DNA from: Acholeplasmataceae bacterium
Lineage (GTDB): Bacteria > Bacillota_I > Bacilli_A > Acholeplasmatales > Acholeplasmataceae
Length of the DNA stretch: 64,000 nt
Reading direction: 5' to 3'
Assembly: GCA_021108415.1 (NCBI GenBank)
Contig: JAIOQX010000006.1
Span: 62,001 to 126,000, forward strand
Under the pieces are notes generated by a model that was given only the letters and a program-made list of their open reading frames with translations, searched no databases and was not told the origin of the DNA. Positions within the stretch are counted from its first letter, which is position 1. Every line of letters starts with the position of its first letter. The translations under genes and the position numbers were made by a program. Of this stretch, positions 36,969 through 45,110 are shown in pieces.

Positions 36969-38226
36969 GTTCTATACGTTCTTTTCTCTTTAAGTGCTCA
37001 GGTTCAAGTGAAATTCTATTCCCTTGTAATAAACCACTAATCCCATCTAATTTAGCATCTTTGCATGCTTTACATGTGCATTCTGATTTATAATCTTCAG
37101 GTTCACTATAGGTAGTGATTACACCTTCAAAGTTACGAAGCACAACTTTTCCAGGTGCATGTGAGATCACATAATTAGGCATGACAGGTATTTTCCCACC
37201 ACCACCTGGCGCATCTATCACAAAAGTAGGAACTGCTAGTCCACTAATATGGCCACGAAGACCTTCAATGATTTCGATGCCTTTAGAAACCGATGTTCTA
37301 AAATGCTCAATACCAACTGATAGGTCACATTGATATAAGTAATATGGTCTCACTCTAATAGATATTAAAGTCTTCACCAATTTTCTCATCGTATGCACAC
37401 AATCATTAACTCCTCTTAATAAAACAGATTGATTTCCTACAGGAATACCTGCATCCGCAAGTAAATCAATAGCTTTTTTACTTTCAGGAGTAATTTCATC
37501 TGCATGATTAAAATGGGTGTTTACCCAAATTGGATGATATTTTTTAAGCATATTCACTAATTTTTCAGTAACTCGTTGTGGCATCACAACTGGTGTTCTT
37601 GTTCCAAAACGAATCACTTGTACATGATCGATTGCTCTTAATTTTTTTAAGATGTATTCAATTCTCTCATCACTAACCATAAAAGCATCTCCACCACTTA
37701 GTAAGACATCACTGACTTCTTCATGATTTTTGATGTATTCAATGGCTTGATCGATTTGACTGATCTTAAGTTCTGCATCCTTGCTACCAGCAAATCTTCT
37801 TCGCGTACAATGTCTACAATATGTTGAACACATATCTGTAATTAAAAACAGTACACGATCTGGATATCTATGCGTCAATCCTTTTACTGGTGAATCATGA
37901 TCTTCTGCCAAAGGATCATATAAATCATTTTTCCCAGTAATTAATTCAGAACCAAAAGGAATAGCTTGAGCTCTAATTGGACAATTAATATCATCAGGAT
38001 CAATGAGCGTCAAATAATAAGGTGTAATCGCCATTCTTAAATGACCTAAAATATTTAGAATAGTTTTTTCTTCACTTTCAGTTAAATTAATATATTTTCT
38101 TAAATCTTTTGCAGATTGAATACGATTTGAAGTCTGCCATTTCCAACTATTCCAATCTTCTTCAGATACATGTGAAAAGAATTTCTTTCTTCTTTCTAAA
38201 TGGCTAACATTTAAATTAATTTTCAT
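36952..38226 (-). CDS. kamA: Lysine 2,3-aminomutase
   Basis: A 424-residue radical SAM enzyme that converts L-lysine into L-beta-lysine, the first step of lysine fermentation. The iron-sulfur cluster motif CxxxCxxC is CSTYCRHC at 133-140, and the glycine-rich segment PGGGGK (about 338-343) carries the PLP-binding lysine. C-terminal cysteines (CTCKAC, about 397-402) are the family's zinc site. Length matches the usual 415-440 residues. It is 9 bases downstream of kdd and overlaps kamB. Needs a [4Fe-4S] cluster, SAM and PLP. Confidence 0.97.
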   Translation of the reverse strand: MKINLNVSHLERRKKFFSHVSEEDWNSWKWQTSNRIQSAKDLRKYINLTESEEKTILNILGHLRMAITPYYLTLIDPDDINCPIRAQAIPFGSELITGKNDLYDPLAEDHDSPVKGLTHRYPDRVLFLITDMCSTYCRHCTRRRFAGSKDAELKISQIDQAIEYIKNHEEVSDVLLSGGDAFMVSDERIEYILKKLRAIDHVQVIRFGTRTPVVMPQRVTEKLVNMLKKYHPIWVNTHFNHADEITPESKKAIDLLADAGIPVGNQSVLLRGVNDCVHTMRKLVKTLISIRVRPYYLYQCDLSVGIEHFRTSVSKGIEIIEGLRGHISGLAVPTFVIDAPGGGGKIPVMPNYVISHAPGKVVLRNFEGVITTYSEPEDYKSECTCKACKDAKLDGISGLLQGNRISLEPEHLKRKERIEHDKNY

Positions 38227-38235
38227 ATATGCCTC

Positions 38236-39270
38236 CTAGGCGTAGCGTGTCATGAATAATTCAAATAATTGTTTGTTTTGTTTTAATATATCTAATGTAA
38301 TTTGTGCATGATTTTTGGTATATCCATTACCAATAATCATTGTAATATCTTTTCCTATACCCTCTGCACCAAGTGCAGCTTTGGTAAATGATGTTGCCAT
38401 ACTGAAGAAATAAACAGTTCCCAATTCTTTTGTACATAAGATAGAAGTCATTTCTGTGTTTTCTGTATTCACAACATTAATAGTCAAATCAGCAAGATTA
38501 CCATCAGTTAATTCAGATAGTTTTTCATAGACTTCAATACTGTTTGTAGCATTTTCTACAATAACATCATCAAATATATGAAGAGATTCTAATTGCTCCA
38601 TTTGATCTTGTTTTCTAACTAGTCCAATTACTTTTCCATTTGGTCCAACTTGATTTTTAGCTTCTAGACCACAAAGCAATCCGCTCTTGCCATTCGCACC
38701 AATTATAAATACTGTATCATCCTTTTTAGCTAGTTTTCTAACTTGTGCAGGTGCACCTGCAACATCTAATGCTGCTAGAACAAATTTTTCATCTAAGTCT
38801 TCTGGGATCACTGCATATATGCCTGAATCAAATAAGATAGCTTGACCTTTTATTTTTACTTGCTCATTAGTAATATTAATCGATATGATTTCTTCTATAT
38901 ATAGTGGTGTAAGTGATAGTGAAACAAGCGTTGCTAGTTTCACACCTGCTTTTAAATCTTTTCCATTAAAATCTTTTCCTACTTCTTTTACGGTACCAAT
39001 TAACATGCCTCCACTTTTTGTAACTGGATTTTGCATTTTACCTTGTTTCTTGACAATTCCTAAAATCATTTCTTTCATTAAATCGACATCTTGACCACAT
39101 GCTTCTTTGATTTGATGAAATGATGCTGAATCAATATTTAATGTATTGACTTCAATTAAACATTCATTATCATAACAAACTGGTGTTGAATCAATTTTGA
39201 ATGCTGCTTGCGGTAAAATACCAATTGGTTCTATAACACGGTGTGTTCCATACTTACATAGTTTTTTCAT
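38236..39270 (-). CDS. kdd: L-erythro-3,5-diaminohexanoate dehydrogenase
   Basis: A 344-residue NAD(P)-dependent dehydrogenase of the zinc-alcohol-dehydrogenase-like fold that deaminates 3,5-diaminohexanoate to 5-amino-3-oxohexanoate. Family features: KYGTHRVIEPIGILPQAA at the start, VFIIGANGKSGLLCGLEA (about 187-204) for nucleotide binding, and FFSMATSFTKAALGAEGIG near 290-308. Overlaps the kce stop by 4 bases (ATGA-type coupling) and lies 9 bases before kamA. The tight overlap and the neighbours make the assignment secure. Confidence 0.95.
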   Translation of the reverse strand: MKKLCKYGTHRVIEPIGILPQAAFKIDSTPVCYDNECLIEVNTLNIDSASFHQIKEACGQDVDLMKEMILGIVKKQGKMQNPVTKSGGMLIGTVKEVGKDFNGKDLKAGVKLATLVSLSLTPLYIEEIISINITNEQVKIKGQAILFDSGIYAVIPEDLDEKFVLAALDVAGAPAQVRKLAKKDDTVFIIGANGKSGLLCGLEAKNQVGPNGKVIGLVRKQDQMEQLESLHIFDDVIVENATNSIEVYEKLSELTDGNLADLTINVVNTENTEMTSILCTKELGTVYFFSMATSFTKAALGAEGIGKDITMIIGNGYTKNHAQITLDILKQNKQLFELFMTRYA

Positions 39271-40097
39271 CTTTTTTTCTCCTTGATATTTAAAATTTTT
39301 CTTGCTTCATCTGGTGTAGCTATTTCTCTATTATATTTTTTTGCAATATCAACAACTTTTTGTACAAGTTCTTGATTTCCTTTTGCAAGTACACCTTTTG
39401 ATAGATAGATGTTATCTTCTAATCCAACTCTTACGTGTCCACCATCTGCAATCGATAGTTCAGCCAATGAAAACTCATATCTTCCAATACCTGCAACACT
39501 ATAAGTTGCATCTTTTGGAATACTTTCTCTCAAAAAACGAAAGTCTCGCTCTTCTCCTGTCATTCCACCATTTACACCTAAAACAAAACTAAAATGAAGT
39601 GGGCTATGAATAAAACCTTTTTTATGTAATCTAAGTACTGAATCAATATGTCCTTTTTCAAAACATTCTAGTTCAGGTAAAATTTCTTTTTCCTTCATCA
39701 CTTTAGCAAAATATTTGATATCATTTTCTGTGTTTACGAATATATCATCTCCACCAAAGTTAAGAGTTCCACAATCAAGTGTTGCCATTTCAATATCTAA
39801 TTGTGTGGGTTGTAATCTTTCATCTCTTTTCATGCCTACTGCACCACCCGTTGAGGGCTGAATGATAACATCAGGGCATTTCTCTAAAATAGCTAAAATT
39901 GCTTCTTGATATCGGTCTTTATCTTGAGTAGGACTACCATCATCATTTCTAACATGTAAATGAATGATTGAGGCCCCTGCTAAATAAGCCTGATAGGCTT
40001 GTTCAGCAGTTTCTTGGATTGTATAAGGAATATATGGGTTATGCGCTTTAGTAACTTCAGCACCTGATATCGCACATGTGATAATAAGCTTATTCAT
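39267..40097 (-). CDS. kce: 3-keto-5-aminohexanoate cleavage enzyme
   Basis: A 276-residue BKACE-family (DUF849) enzyme that splits 5-amino-3-oxohexanoate with acetyl-CoA to give acetoacetate and L-3-aminobutyryl-CoA. Zinc-binding residues lie in [16 protein letters not shown] (about 44-59, His-x-His) and in the later [11 protein letters not shown] segment, and the family's TGGAVGM (about 82-88) is present. The acetyl-CoA used could come from the PDH complex encoded about 5 kb away. Overlaps kal by 8 bases and kdd by 4. Confidence 0.95.
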   Translation of the reverse strand: MNKLIITCAISGAEVTKAHNPYIPYTIQETAEQAYQAYLAGASIIHLHVRNDDGSPTQDKDRYQEAILAILEKCPDVIIQPSTGGAVGMKRDERLQPTQLDIEMATLDCGTLNFGGDDIFVNTENDIKYFAKVMKEKEILPELECFEKGHIDSVLRLHKKGFIHSPLHFSFVLGVNGGMTGEERDFRFLRESIPKDATYSVAGIGRYEFSLAELSIADGGHVRVGLEDNIYLSKGVLAKGNQELVQKVVDIAKKYNREIATPDEARKILNIKEKKR

Positions 40098-40488
40098 GAT
40101 TGACTCTCATTTTTTCTTTTAAAACAATACAAGTCCCAATAGCTTTTGTAGTTAACTCTTTAGTTGTCAAAACATCTGCAGCACTTGGATTAATATCCGG
40201 TCTAGCAGAAATAACTTTATGACATGTAAAAGACATTTTTCTTGAAGTTGTTCCAACTTTTATAATCTCACCCGTTACTTCAATAAAATCCCCTGCATAT
40301 AAAGGAGCAAGAAAATCAATAGATTCATATGCTCTAAATAAACCTTCATCCCCATCATTGATAATTAGTAATTCAGTCGCTACATCTCCAAATAAAGCTA
40401 CAATTTTAGCTCCATCAACAAGATTCCCACCATAGTGTGCATCATGTTGTCCCAATCTTAATTTATGTGTCACTTTTTTCATCATCAT
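40090..40488 (-). CDS. kal: 3-aminobutyryl-CoA ammonia-lyase
   Basis: A 132-residue hotdog-fold lyase that removes ammonia from L-3-aminobutyryl-CoA to give crotonyl-CoA. It begins with the family start [20 protein letters not shown] (about 9-28), continues with DIATELLI-like [20 protein letters not shown] and ends with a polar tail. Overlaps the upstream hydratase gene by 4 bases and kce by 8. Gene order places it after kce in the pathway, so the function is well supported by both sequence and context. Confidence 0.93.
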   Translation of the reverse strand: MMMKKVTHKLRLGQHDAHYGGNLVDGAKIVALFGDVATELLIINDGDEGLFRAYESIDFLAPLYAGDFIEVTGEIIKVGTTSRKMSFTCHKVISARPDINPSAADVLTTKELTTKAIGTCIVLKEKMRVNHE

Positions 40489-40931
40489 ACCTCCATATTT
40501 TTCGCATTATCTTTTACGCGTATATTTTCTTTTCTTGGCATAAGCATTGCTTCACCTGTTAACAAGCATTGATCTTTTTGATCAAAAACTTCTGTTCTAA
40601 AGATCACTCTATTTTTTTCAAGATCTATATTTGTAACTGTAACTAAAACTTTTAATGGCGTATCTGGATAAACAGGTTTTAAAAACTTAAGTGTTTGAGA
40701 ACAATAAATAGTTCCTAATCCTGGATAATCCATACCAAAAATCTTAGAAAACAATGATCCTATAAACATACCATGTACAATTGGTTTTTTAAATATAGTT
40801 GATTTTGCATAATCCTCATTAAAATGTGCATCATTTAAATCTTGAGTCAATTCACCAAATTTTCTAATTTCTTCACTTGTGATCATTCTTTCATAAGATC
40901 TTTGATCACCAACATGCATACTTCTAATCAT
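40485..40931 (-). CDS. MaoC-like (R)-enoyl-CoA hydratase family protein, first gene of the lysine operon
   Basis: A 148-residue single hotdog domain of the MaoC hydratase type, with the catalytic-type segment [20 protein letters not shown] (about 31-50, Asp and His) and the later [13 protein letters not shown]. It would hydrate a trans-2-enoyl-CoA such as crotonyl-CoA to 3-hydroxybutyryl-CoA. It is not one of the textbook kam-pathway steps. Its place as first gene, overlapping kal by 4 bases, suggests a side branch from crotonyl-CoA to acetoacetyl-CoA, or simply a hydratase borrowed into the operon. The ribosome-binding site AAAGGTGG lies downstream of the riboswitch terminator. Confidence 0.75.
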   Translation of the reverse strand: MIRSMHVGDQRSYERMITSEEIRKFGELTQDLNDAHFNEDYAKSTIFKKPIVHGMFIGSLFSKIFGMDYPGLGTIYCSQTLKFLKPVYPDTPLKVLVTVTNIDLEKNRVIFRTEVFDQKDQCLLTGEAMLMPRKENIRVKDNAKNMEV

Positions 40932-40954
40932 TCGTATTCCACCTTTCTGTACAT

Positions 40955-40986
40955 AAAGAAAAAGACCTGTTTATAACAACAGCTCT
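40955..40986 (-). terminator. Riboswitch expression-platform terminator
   Basis: On the minus strand AGAGCTGTT (40986-40978) pairs with AACAGGTCT (40971-40963), eight pairs with one G-G mismatch, over a 6-base loop, followed by TTTTTCTTT and then the ribosome-binding site of the first gene. Its 5' arm includes the four bases (40982-40979) that form the 3' strand of aptamer stem P1, so the two structures exclude each other. Confidence 0.72.
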
Positions 40987-41141
40987 CCATTATATATAAT
41001 GGCAATAATTGAAGCGTCCCTTCAATTATCAAGATTAAAGATTGGACATCAATAATCTTTCGGCAATTTATGCCTTCTACTTTCCGTTCGAATGTCCACA
41101 TTCTCATCACAAAAAGTATACCCAATAAATTGCACCTCTGT
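40979..41141 (-). promoter_or_regulatory. Lysine riboswitch (L box) upstream of the lysine-degradation operon
   Basis: Read on the minus strand the leader shows the conserved L-box core: ACAG then AGAGGTGC at the 5' side, a GGGTATAC region, GGACATTCGAACGGAAAG, GCCGAAAG, a stem AAAGATT/AATCTTT (P4), a stem GATAATTGAAG/CTTCAATTATT, a CCATTA/TAATGG hairpin, and at the 3' side GGAGAGCTGTTG. This order of conserved blocks is that of the lysine riboswitch class RF00168. P1 is ACAG/CTGT (41141-41138 with 40982-40979), which is short. Predicted to respond to lysine; whether it activates is discussed in the findings. A spurious 76-codon frame across it is rejected. Confidence 0.88.
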
Positions 41142-41156
41142 ATAGATTCCAAGTTC

Positions 41157-41186
41157 ATTATAAACTATTTATGAAAGCGCTGTCAA
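41157..41186 (-). promoter_or_regulatory. Promoter of the lysine operon with perfect cre box
   Basis: Minus strand: -35 TTGACA (41181-41186, consensus), 18-base spacer, -10 TATAAT (41157-41162, consensus). TGAAAGCGCTGTCA (41172-41185, plus strand) matches the cre consensus TGWAANCGNTNWCA at all 14 positions and overlaps the -35 and spacer, where CcpA binding should block initiation. Combined with the riboswitch, the operon would need lysine and lack of preferred carbon. Confidence 0.8.
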
Positions 41187-41230
41187 TACTTTTTTTAAGG
41201 ATTCTAAAAAATCGGATATAAAGCCTTATT

Positions 41231-41265
41231 AAAAATAAAAAAGCCGCTTCCTATAAGAAAACAGC
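41231..41265 (-). terminator. Terminator of the lipid kinase gene
   Basis: GCCGCTTCC (41243-41251) and GAAAACAGC (41257-41265) form a 9-bp stem including G-U pairs, with a 5-base loop; on the minus strand a T-run (41231-41242) follows. Confidence 0.7.
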
Positions 41266-41276
41266 TCATCATATAT

Positions 41277-42176
41277 TTAAAATTGTTTTTTCTTTCTTTT
41301 CTTACTTACATAGACACTCAATGCTTCTTTGATCGTCTTAATTTCAATATCACCTTTATATGCAGATTCTCCATCAGCATTCCAAACAACTTGATCATCT
41401 GTTTTTATTTTAAAGTGGTTTCCTACTAGATGAAAATCTTCTCTTAATTTCTTTCCACCTCTGATAAAAGAAGATAGTAATCTAAATCTTCTAAATCTTC
41501 TTCTGCTGGTAAATACTCTAATTTCAAATAATCCGTCATTTAATTTACTTTTTGAAAAATTAATTAACCTCATGCCACCTACTCGATTTGAGCTTAATCC
41601 TAAAACCATCATACAATCAGTTTCTAATGTTTTACCATCATACTCGATATGAATTGGATAATTATAATCTTGAACAAAATCTTTCATAGCCGCAAATACA
41701 TAAGCTAGATATCCATATTTTTTTATTCTTCTTCTTGAGACATCATAACTTATTTTAGATAAAACACCGCTTGCTGCTGTATAAACAAAATATCGATCAT
41801 TCATCATATTGATATCAATATTTACTGGTTCATTATCGATATACATTCTTAATGCTAACCATAATAGTTTGGGAACACCAAAAATAGCTGCAATATCATT
41901 AGCAGTTCCACTTGGAAGTATCCCTAATGAAGGTCTGATATCAGATTTCATCATCCCATTAACAACTTCGTTAACTGTTCCATCGCCACCTGCAACTAAA
42001 AAAACATCATAGTCTTTGGCTTGATGGTATGCTTTTTTGCCTAAATCCCCCGCACATTTAGATTCATATATATCAAGTTCTAAATTTCTTTTGCTAAAAT
42101 ATCTTTTTATGTATGGAATTTTATGTTTAAATGTCGACCTTCCACTTACTGGATTATACAATAATAAGTATTTCAT
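41277..42176 (-). CDS. Diacylglycerol kinase-family lipid kinase
   Basis: A 299-residue cytoplasmic lipid kinase of the DagK/YegS family. The ATP-binding segment VAGGDGTVNEVVNGM is at about 62-76, LGILPSGTANDIAAIFG (about 84-100) follows, and the typical later AASGVLSKI and GDIEIK are present. The family phosphorylates diacylglycerol or related lipids to recycle phosphatidic acid in membrane lipid turnover. The gene has a AAAGGGG ribosome site and its own terminator; pheA lies about 95 bases upstream behind another terminator (42222-42241). Which lipid is used cannot be read from sequence. Confidence 0.9.
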   Translation of the reverse strand: MKYLLLYNPVSGRSTFKHKIPYIKRYFSKRNLELDIYESKCAGDLGKKAYHQAKDYDVFLVAGGDGTVNEVVNGMMKSDIRPSLGILPSGTANDIAAIFGVPKLLWLALRMYIDNEPVNIDINMMNDRYFVYTAASGVLSKISYDVSRRRIKKYGYLAYVFAAMKDFVQDYNYPIHIEYDGKTLETDCMMVLGLSSNRVGGMRLINFSKSKLNDGLFEIRVFTSRRRFRRFRLLSSFIRGGKKLREDFHLVGNHFKIKTDDQVVWNADGESAYKGDIEIKTIKEALSVYVSKKRKKKQF

Positions 42177-42221
42177 AATATGGCCCCTTTGTGCTATTTT
42201 ATCACACTATTATAAATTAAA

Positions 42222-42241
42222 AAAGAGTCCAAAGACTCTTT
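42222..42241. terminator. Terminator downstream of pheA
   Basis: AAAGAGTC (42222-42229), loop CAAA, GACTCTTT (42234-42241), with A/T runs on both sides. Confidence 0.82.
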
Positions 42242-42270
42242 ATCTGTTAATCATGTATAATCTTCTTTCA

Positions 42271-43098
42271 TTAGTCTTTCAAAATAGATTGATAAAGACC
42301 TATGACTTCTAAATTATAAGTATTTTTAAGTTGATCAAATACTTTTTGAATATAGGTTTGTTGTTCTAGCTTTGCTTCTAGTTCAATTAAAAAATGATAT
42401 GTACCTATCTCTTTTTTAGTAGGTCTAGACATAATAGATATTAAATTGATATTCTTATTAGAAAAAACTTTTAAAATATCATATAACAAACCAGGTCTAT
42501 CATCAAGAGGTGTGATTACTAAAGTTGCTTTAATATCTTTATCTTTTCTGTATAAATTAAATTTCTTATCAATTTTTTTTAAAATCAAAAATCTAGTATG
42601 ATTAATCATTAAATCTGCAACATCATTAATTACAACTTTTTCATCTTTAACTAAATGATTTGGAACAATTGCAGCTGAATTTGAATCATTTAAATACATT
42701 TGATATGATACTACATTACTATCCGTGATAATAATATCAATATCTTTATATTGATTTAAAAATTTTAGACATTGATTTTTGGTTGCATACTGAACATAAA
42801 TCACTTTAACATCCTTAAGATCTACTCGACTAATTAAACTAAAAGAAATATCTAGAATAACTTCACTATCAATTGAAAAACCAAACTCTAATAAAAGATC
42901 AATATGTTGTCCGATATATCCTTCTAAAGTGTTTTCGATAGGTAATATACCCATGCCTATTTGATCAATTAATTTCATGACTTCTCTTATATTGCTTGCA
43001 TATACATGTTCATAAATTTGATTCGTATTTTTCTCATATAAATGACAAGCTTCATCTGAATATGTATGTTCTGGACCTAAGACTGCTATTTTATTCAT
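42271..43098 (-). CDS. pheA: Prephenate dehydratase with ACT domain
   Basis: A 275-residue enzyme converting prephenate to phenylpyruvate. The catalytic region starts with VLGPEHTYSDEA (about 5-16; the usual GPxGTFS is changed to GPEHTYS) and contains GMGILPIENTLEGYIGQHIDLL (about 48-70) and the conserved HTRFLIL (about 174-180). An ACT domain (about 195-270) has PGLLYDILKVFSNKNINLISIMSRP, the phenylalanine-binding pattern with SRP in place of ESRP. Stands alone; no chorismate mutase, DAHP synthase or aminotransferase gene lies near. Confidence 0.92.
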   Translation of the reverse strand: MNKIAVLGPEHTYSDEACHLYEKNTNQIYEHVYASNIREVMKLIDQIGMGILPIENTLEGYIGQHIDLLLEFGFSIDSEVILDISFSLISRVDLKDVKVIYVQYATKNQCLKFLNQYKDIDIIITDSNVVSYQMYLNDSNSAAIVPNHLVKDEKVVINDVADLMINHTRFLILKKIDKKFNLYRKDKDIKATLVITPLDDRPGLLYDILKVFSNKNINLISIMSRPTKKEIGTYHFLIELEAKLEQQTYIQKVFDQLKNTYNLEVIGLYQSILKD

Positions 43099-43223
43099 AA
43101 TTTTTCCTCACTAAACAAAACCATTTAAACAACTATCTTTTATTGTACATGAAATAGCTGTGATGTTCAATTAAAAAATAATCTGTTAAATATGATAAAA
43201 TATAGAAAATGGATGTGATTTTA

Positions 43224-45044
43224 TTGAAAAAATTGTTTAGACCTATCACAAATTTAATCTTATATGATTTCAAAAAATTATTCTTTTTAGAAGTTATCAT
43301 TAAACTGATGGGACTATTTATCATTTTTCCACTTTTAAAACTAGGCTTTTATACAGCTTTAGAGTTATCTGGTTTAAAATATGTATCAAATACTGATTTG
43401 TTTATCTTTATCTTTAAACCAACAACTATTTTTATTGGTATTCTATTAATTATTATTTTTTCATTATATTTACTTTTAGAATATGTTTTTCTTGTCGTAC
43501 TTTATGATTATGCTCATCTAAATATATCTATGAGTTATAAAACTTTTATTAATGTTGGTTTCAGAAAGTTTGTAAAAGTACTTCAAAAATACAACTTATT
43601 AATCTTACTCCCTATTCTTTTATTCTTTATGACAATTGAATTTACACAAATAACTCTATTTTCATCTACATTAAGAATCTCACAGGAACTCATCGTTGAA
43701 ATACAAACATTAAGATATTTTAATTTAGTCTTCTATTTAACTTTTGTTTTATTGATTATATTTTTCCTTGAGTTTATCTTTGCATCTCATCATTTAATAC
43801 TTCAACATTCATCTATTAAAGATGGTTTAAATAGCTCAAAAAAAATTCTTAAACATAATAGATTGAAAATTCTTGCGCGATTCATCAGTTCAAATCTGAT
43901 CATCAATATTGCGATGTTATTCTTTTATGGTCTGATTATTTTGATTATTGGTTTATTTGTTCTTCTATATCGTGGAGAAAATGTTGTTTTTGGAATTATA
44001 ATTACTTCTATGTATACTTCATATTGGATTATTGGTGCTATCTTTTCTTCTATTTTAATACCTTTTAACATAGCTCTTGCTGCACATACATACTATGATA
44101 AGTTAGAAATCAAACCCAATCCTATCTTATTGCGAAAACAAGAGAAATATAAAAATGGTTTAACTTGGTTTATTAAACCTTTAATCATAGGATTTTTGAT
44201 CATATTCGTCTTAAATATTTTTACAATCACAACGGATATTAAAACAGTAAATGAACAATTTCAAATATTTAAACAAGAAGAAATTATTGCTCATCGAGGA
44301 GCATCTAGAGATGCTCCAGAAAACACATTAGCCTCTATTGAAATTGCGATACAACAAGACATAGATGCGGTAGAAATTGATATTCAAGGAACAAAAGACC
44401 ATATACCAATTTTATTGCATGATAAAACACTCACTAGAACAACCAACGCGCCAACAAGCCTACCGGTATCTAGACTAGATTATAATTATATAGAAAATTT
44501 TGATGCTGGTTCTTGGTTTTCTGATGAATTCATTGGACAAAAAGTACCGAAGTTAGAACAAGTCTTTGATACATTTTTAGATAATACGTCATACTTTCTA
44601 GATATTAAAACCTATGATGAACAAACCGAGTTAGAAATATTTAGACTTATTGAATATTATGAACTAGAAAATCATGTTAAAGTCATGTCATTTGATGTTG
44701 ATCAGTTAGAGCGTTTTAAAACAATGAACCCAGATATAGAAACTATTTTATTAATTGCAACATACTATGGGAATATCAATTCAGTCATTCAAAATGAAGC
44801 AATAAATCATTTTGCGGTTAGATCTACACTCATTGAAAATCATTCTGATTTAATCACAAACATACATACCTATGGTAAAAAAGTTTATGCATGGAGCGTT
44901 GATAATGAAGCTTCTATAAATATAGGCGTCCAAGCTGATGTGGATGGATTCATTACTAAACGACCTTTAATTTCAAGAGAAATTGCACATTCAAAAAATA
45001 GCAACCCAACATTTAAAGAGTTTCTAGAGAGTCTCTTTGACTAA
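43224..45044 (+). CDS. Membrane glycerophosphodiester phosphodiesterase
   Basis: A protein of 606 residues (611 if the upstream ATG at 43209 is used). Residues 1-335 form a membrane domain with about seven helices (the GPDPase_memb type). A GDPD catalytic domain follows (about 355-595): the catalytic histidine in IIAHRGASRDAPENT, DAVEIDIQGTKDHIPILLHDKTLTRTT with the second His, and later AWSVD and GFITKRP. The enzyme releases sn-glycerol-3-phosphate or glycerol phosphates from lipids. A TATGAT box at 43191-43196 would start transcription only a few bases before 43209, so the TTG at 43224 with a GGATGTGAT site looks better; this choice is uncertain. Confidence 0.88.
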   Translation: MKKLFRPITNLILYDFKKLFFLEVIIKLMGLFIIFPLLKLGFYTALELSGLKYVSNTDLFIFIFKPTTIFIGILLIIIFSLYLLLEYVFLVVLYDYAHLNISMSYKTFINVGFRKFVKVLQKYNLLILLPILLFFMTIEFTQITLFSSTLRISQELIVEIQTLRYFNLVFYLTFVLLIIFFLEFIFASHHLILQHSSIKDGLNSSKKILKHNRLKILARFISSNLIINIAMLFFYGLIILIIGLFVLLYRGENVVFGIIITSMYTSYWIIGAIFSSILIPFNIALAAHTYYDKLEIKPNPILLRKQEKYKNGLTWFIKPLIIGFLIIFVLNIFTITTDIKTVNEQFQIFKQEEIIAHRGASRDAPENTLASIEIAIQQDIDAVEIDIQGTKDHIPILLHDKTLTRTTNAPTSLPVSRLDYNYIENFDAGSWFSDEFIGQKVPKLEQVFDTFLDNTSYFLDIKTYDEQTELEIFRLIEYYELENHVKVMSFDVDQLERFKTMNPDIETILLIATYYGNINSVIQNEAINHFAVRSTLIENHSDLITNIHTYGKKVYAWSVDNEASINIGVQADVDGFITKRPLISREIAHSKNSNPTFKEFLESLFD

Positions 45045-45052
45045 AGAAAATA

Positions 45053-45108
45053 AAAAAAGACCTTATTACTTGAATCACATAAATTGTGAGAAAGCACAGG
45101 TCTTTTTT
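45053..45108. terminator. Bidirectional terminator between glpQ-type gene and pdh operon
   Basis: AAAAAAGACCT (45053-45063) and AGGTCTTTTTT (45098-45108) form a perfect 11-bp stem; an inner TCACA/TGTGA stem sits in the loop. It ends both the plus-strand gene at 45044 and the minus-strand pdhD at 45111. Confidence 0.82.
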
Positions 45109-45110
45109 AT

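Noticed and set aside
40928-41158. 76-codon minus-strand frame upstream of the lysine operon
   Set aside because: It runs through the riboswitch aptamer and terminator, has no ribosome-binding site at its start, and its sequence is explained by conserved RNA motifs.
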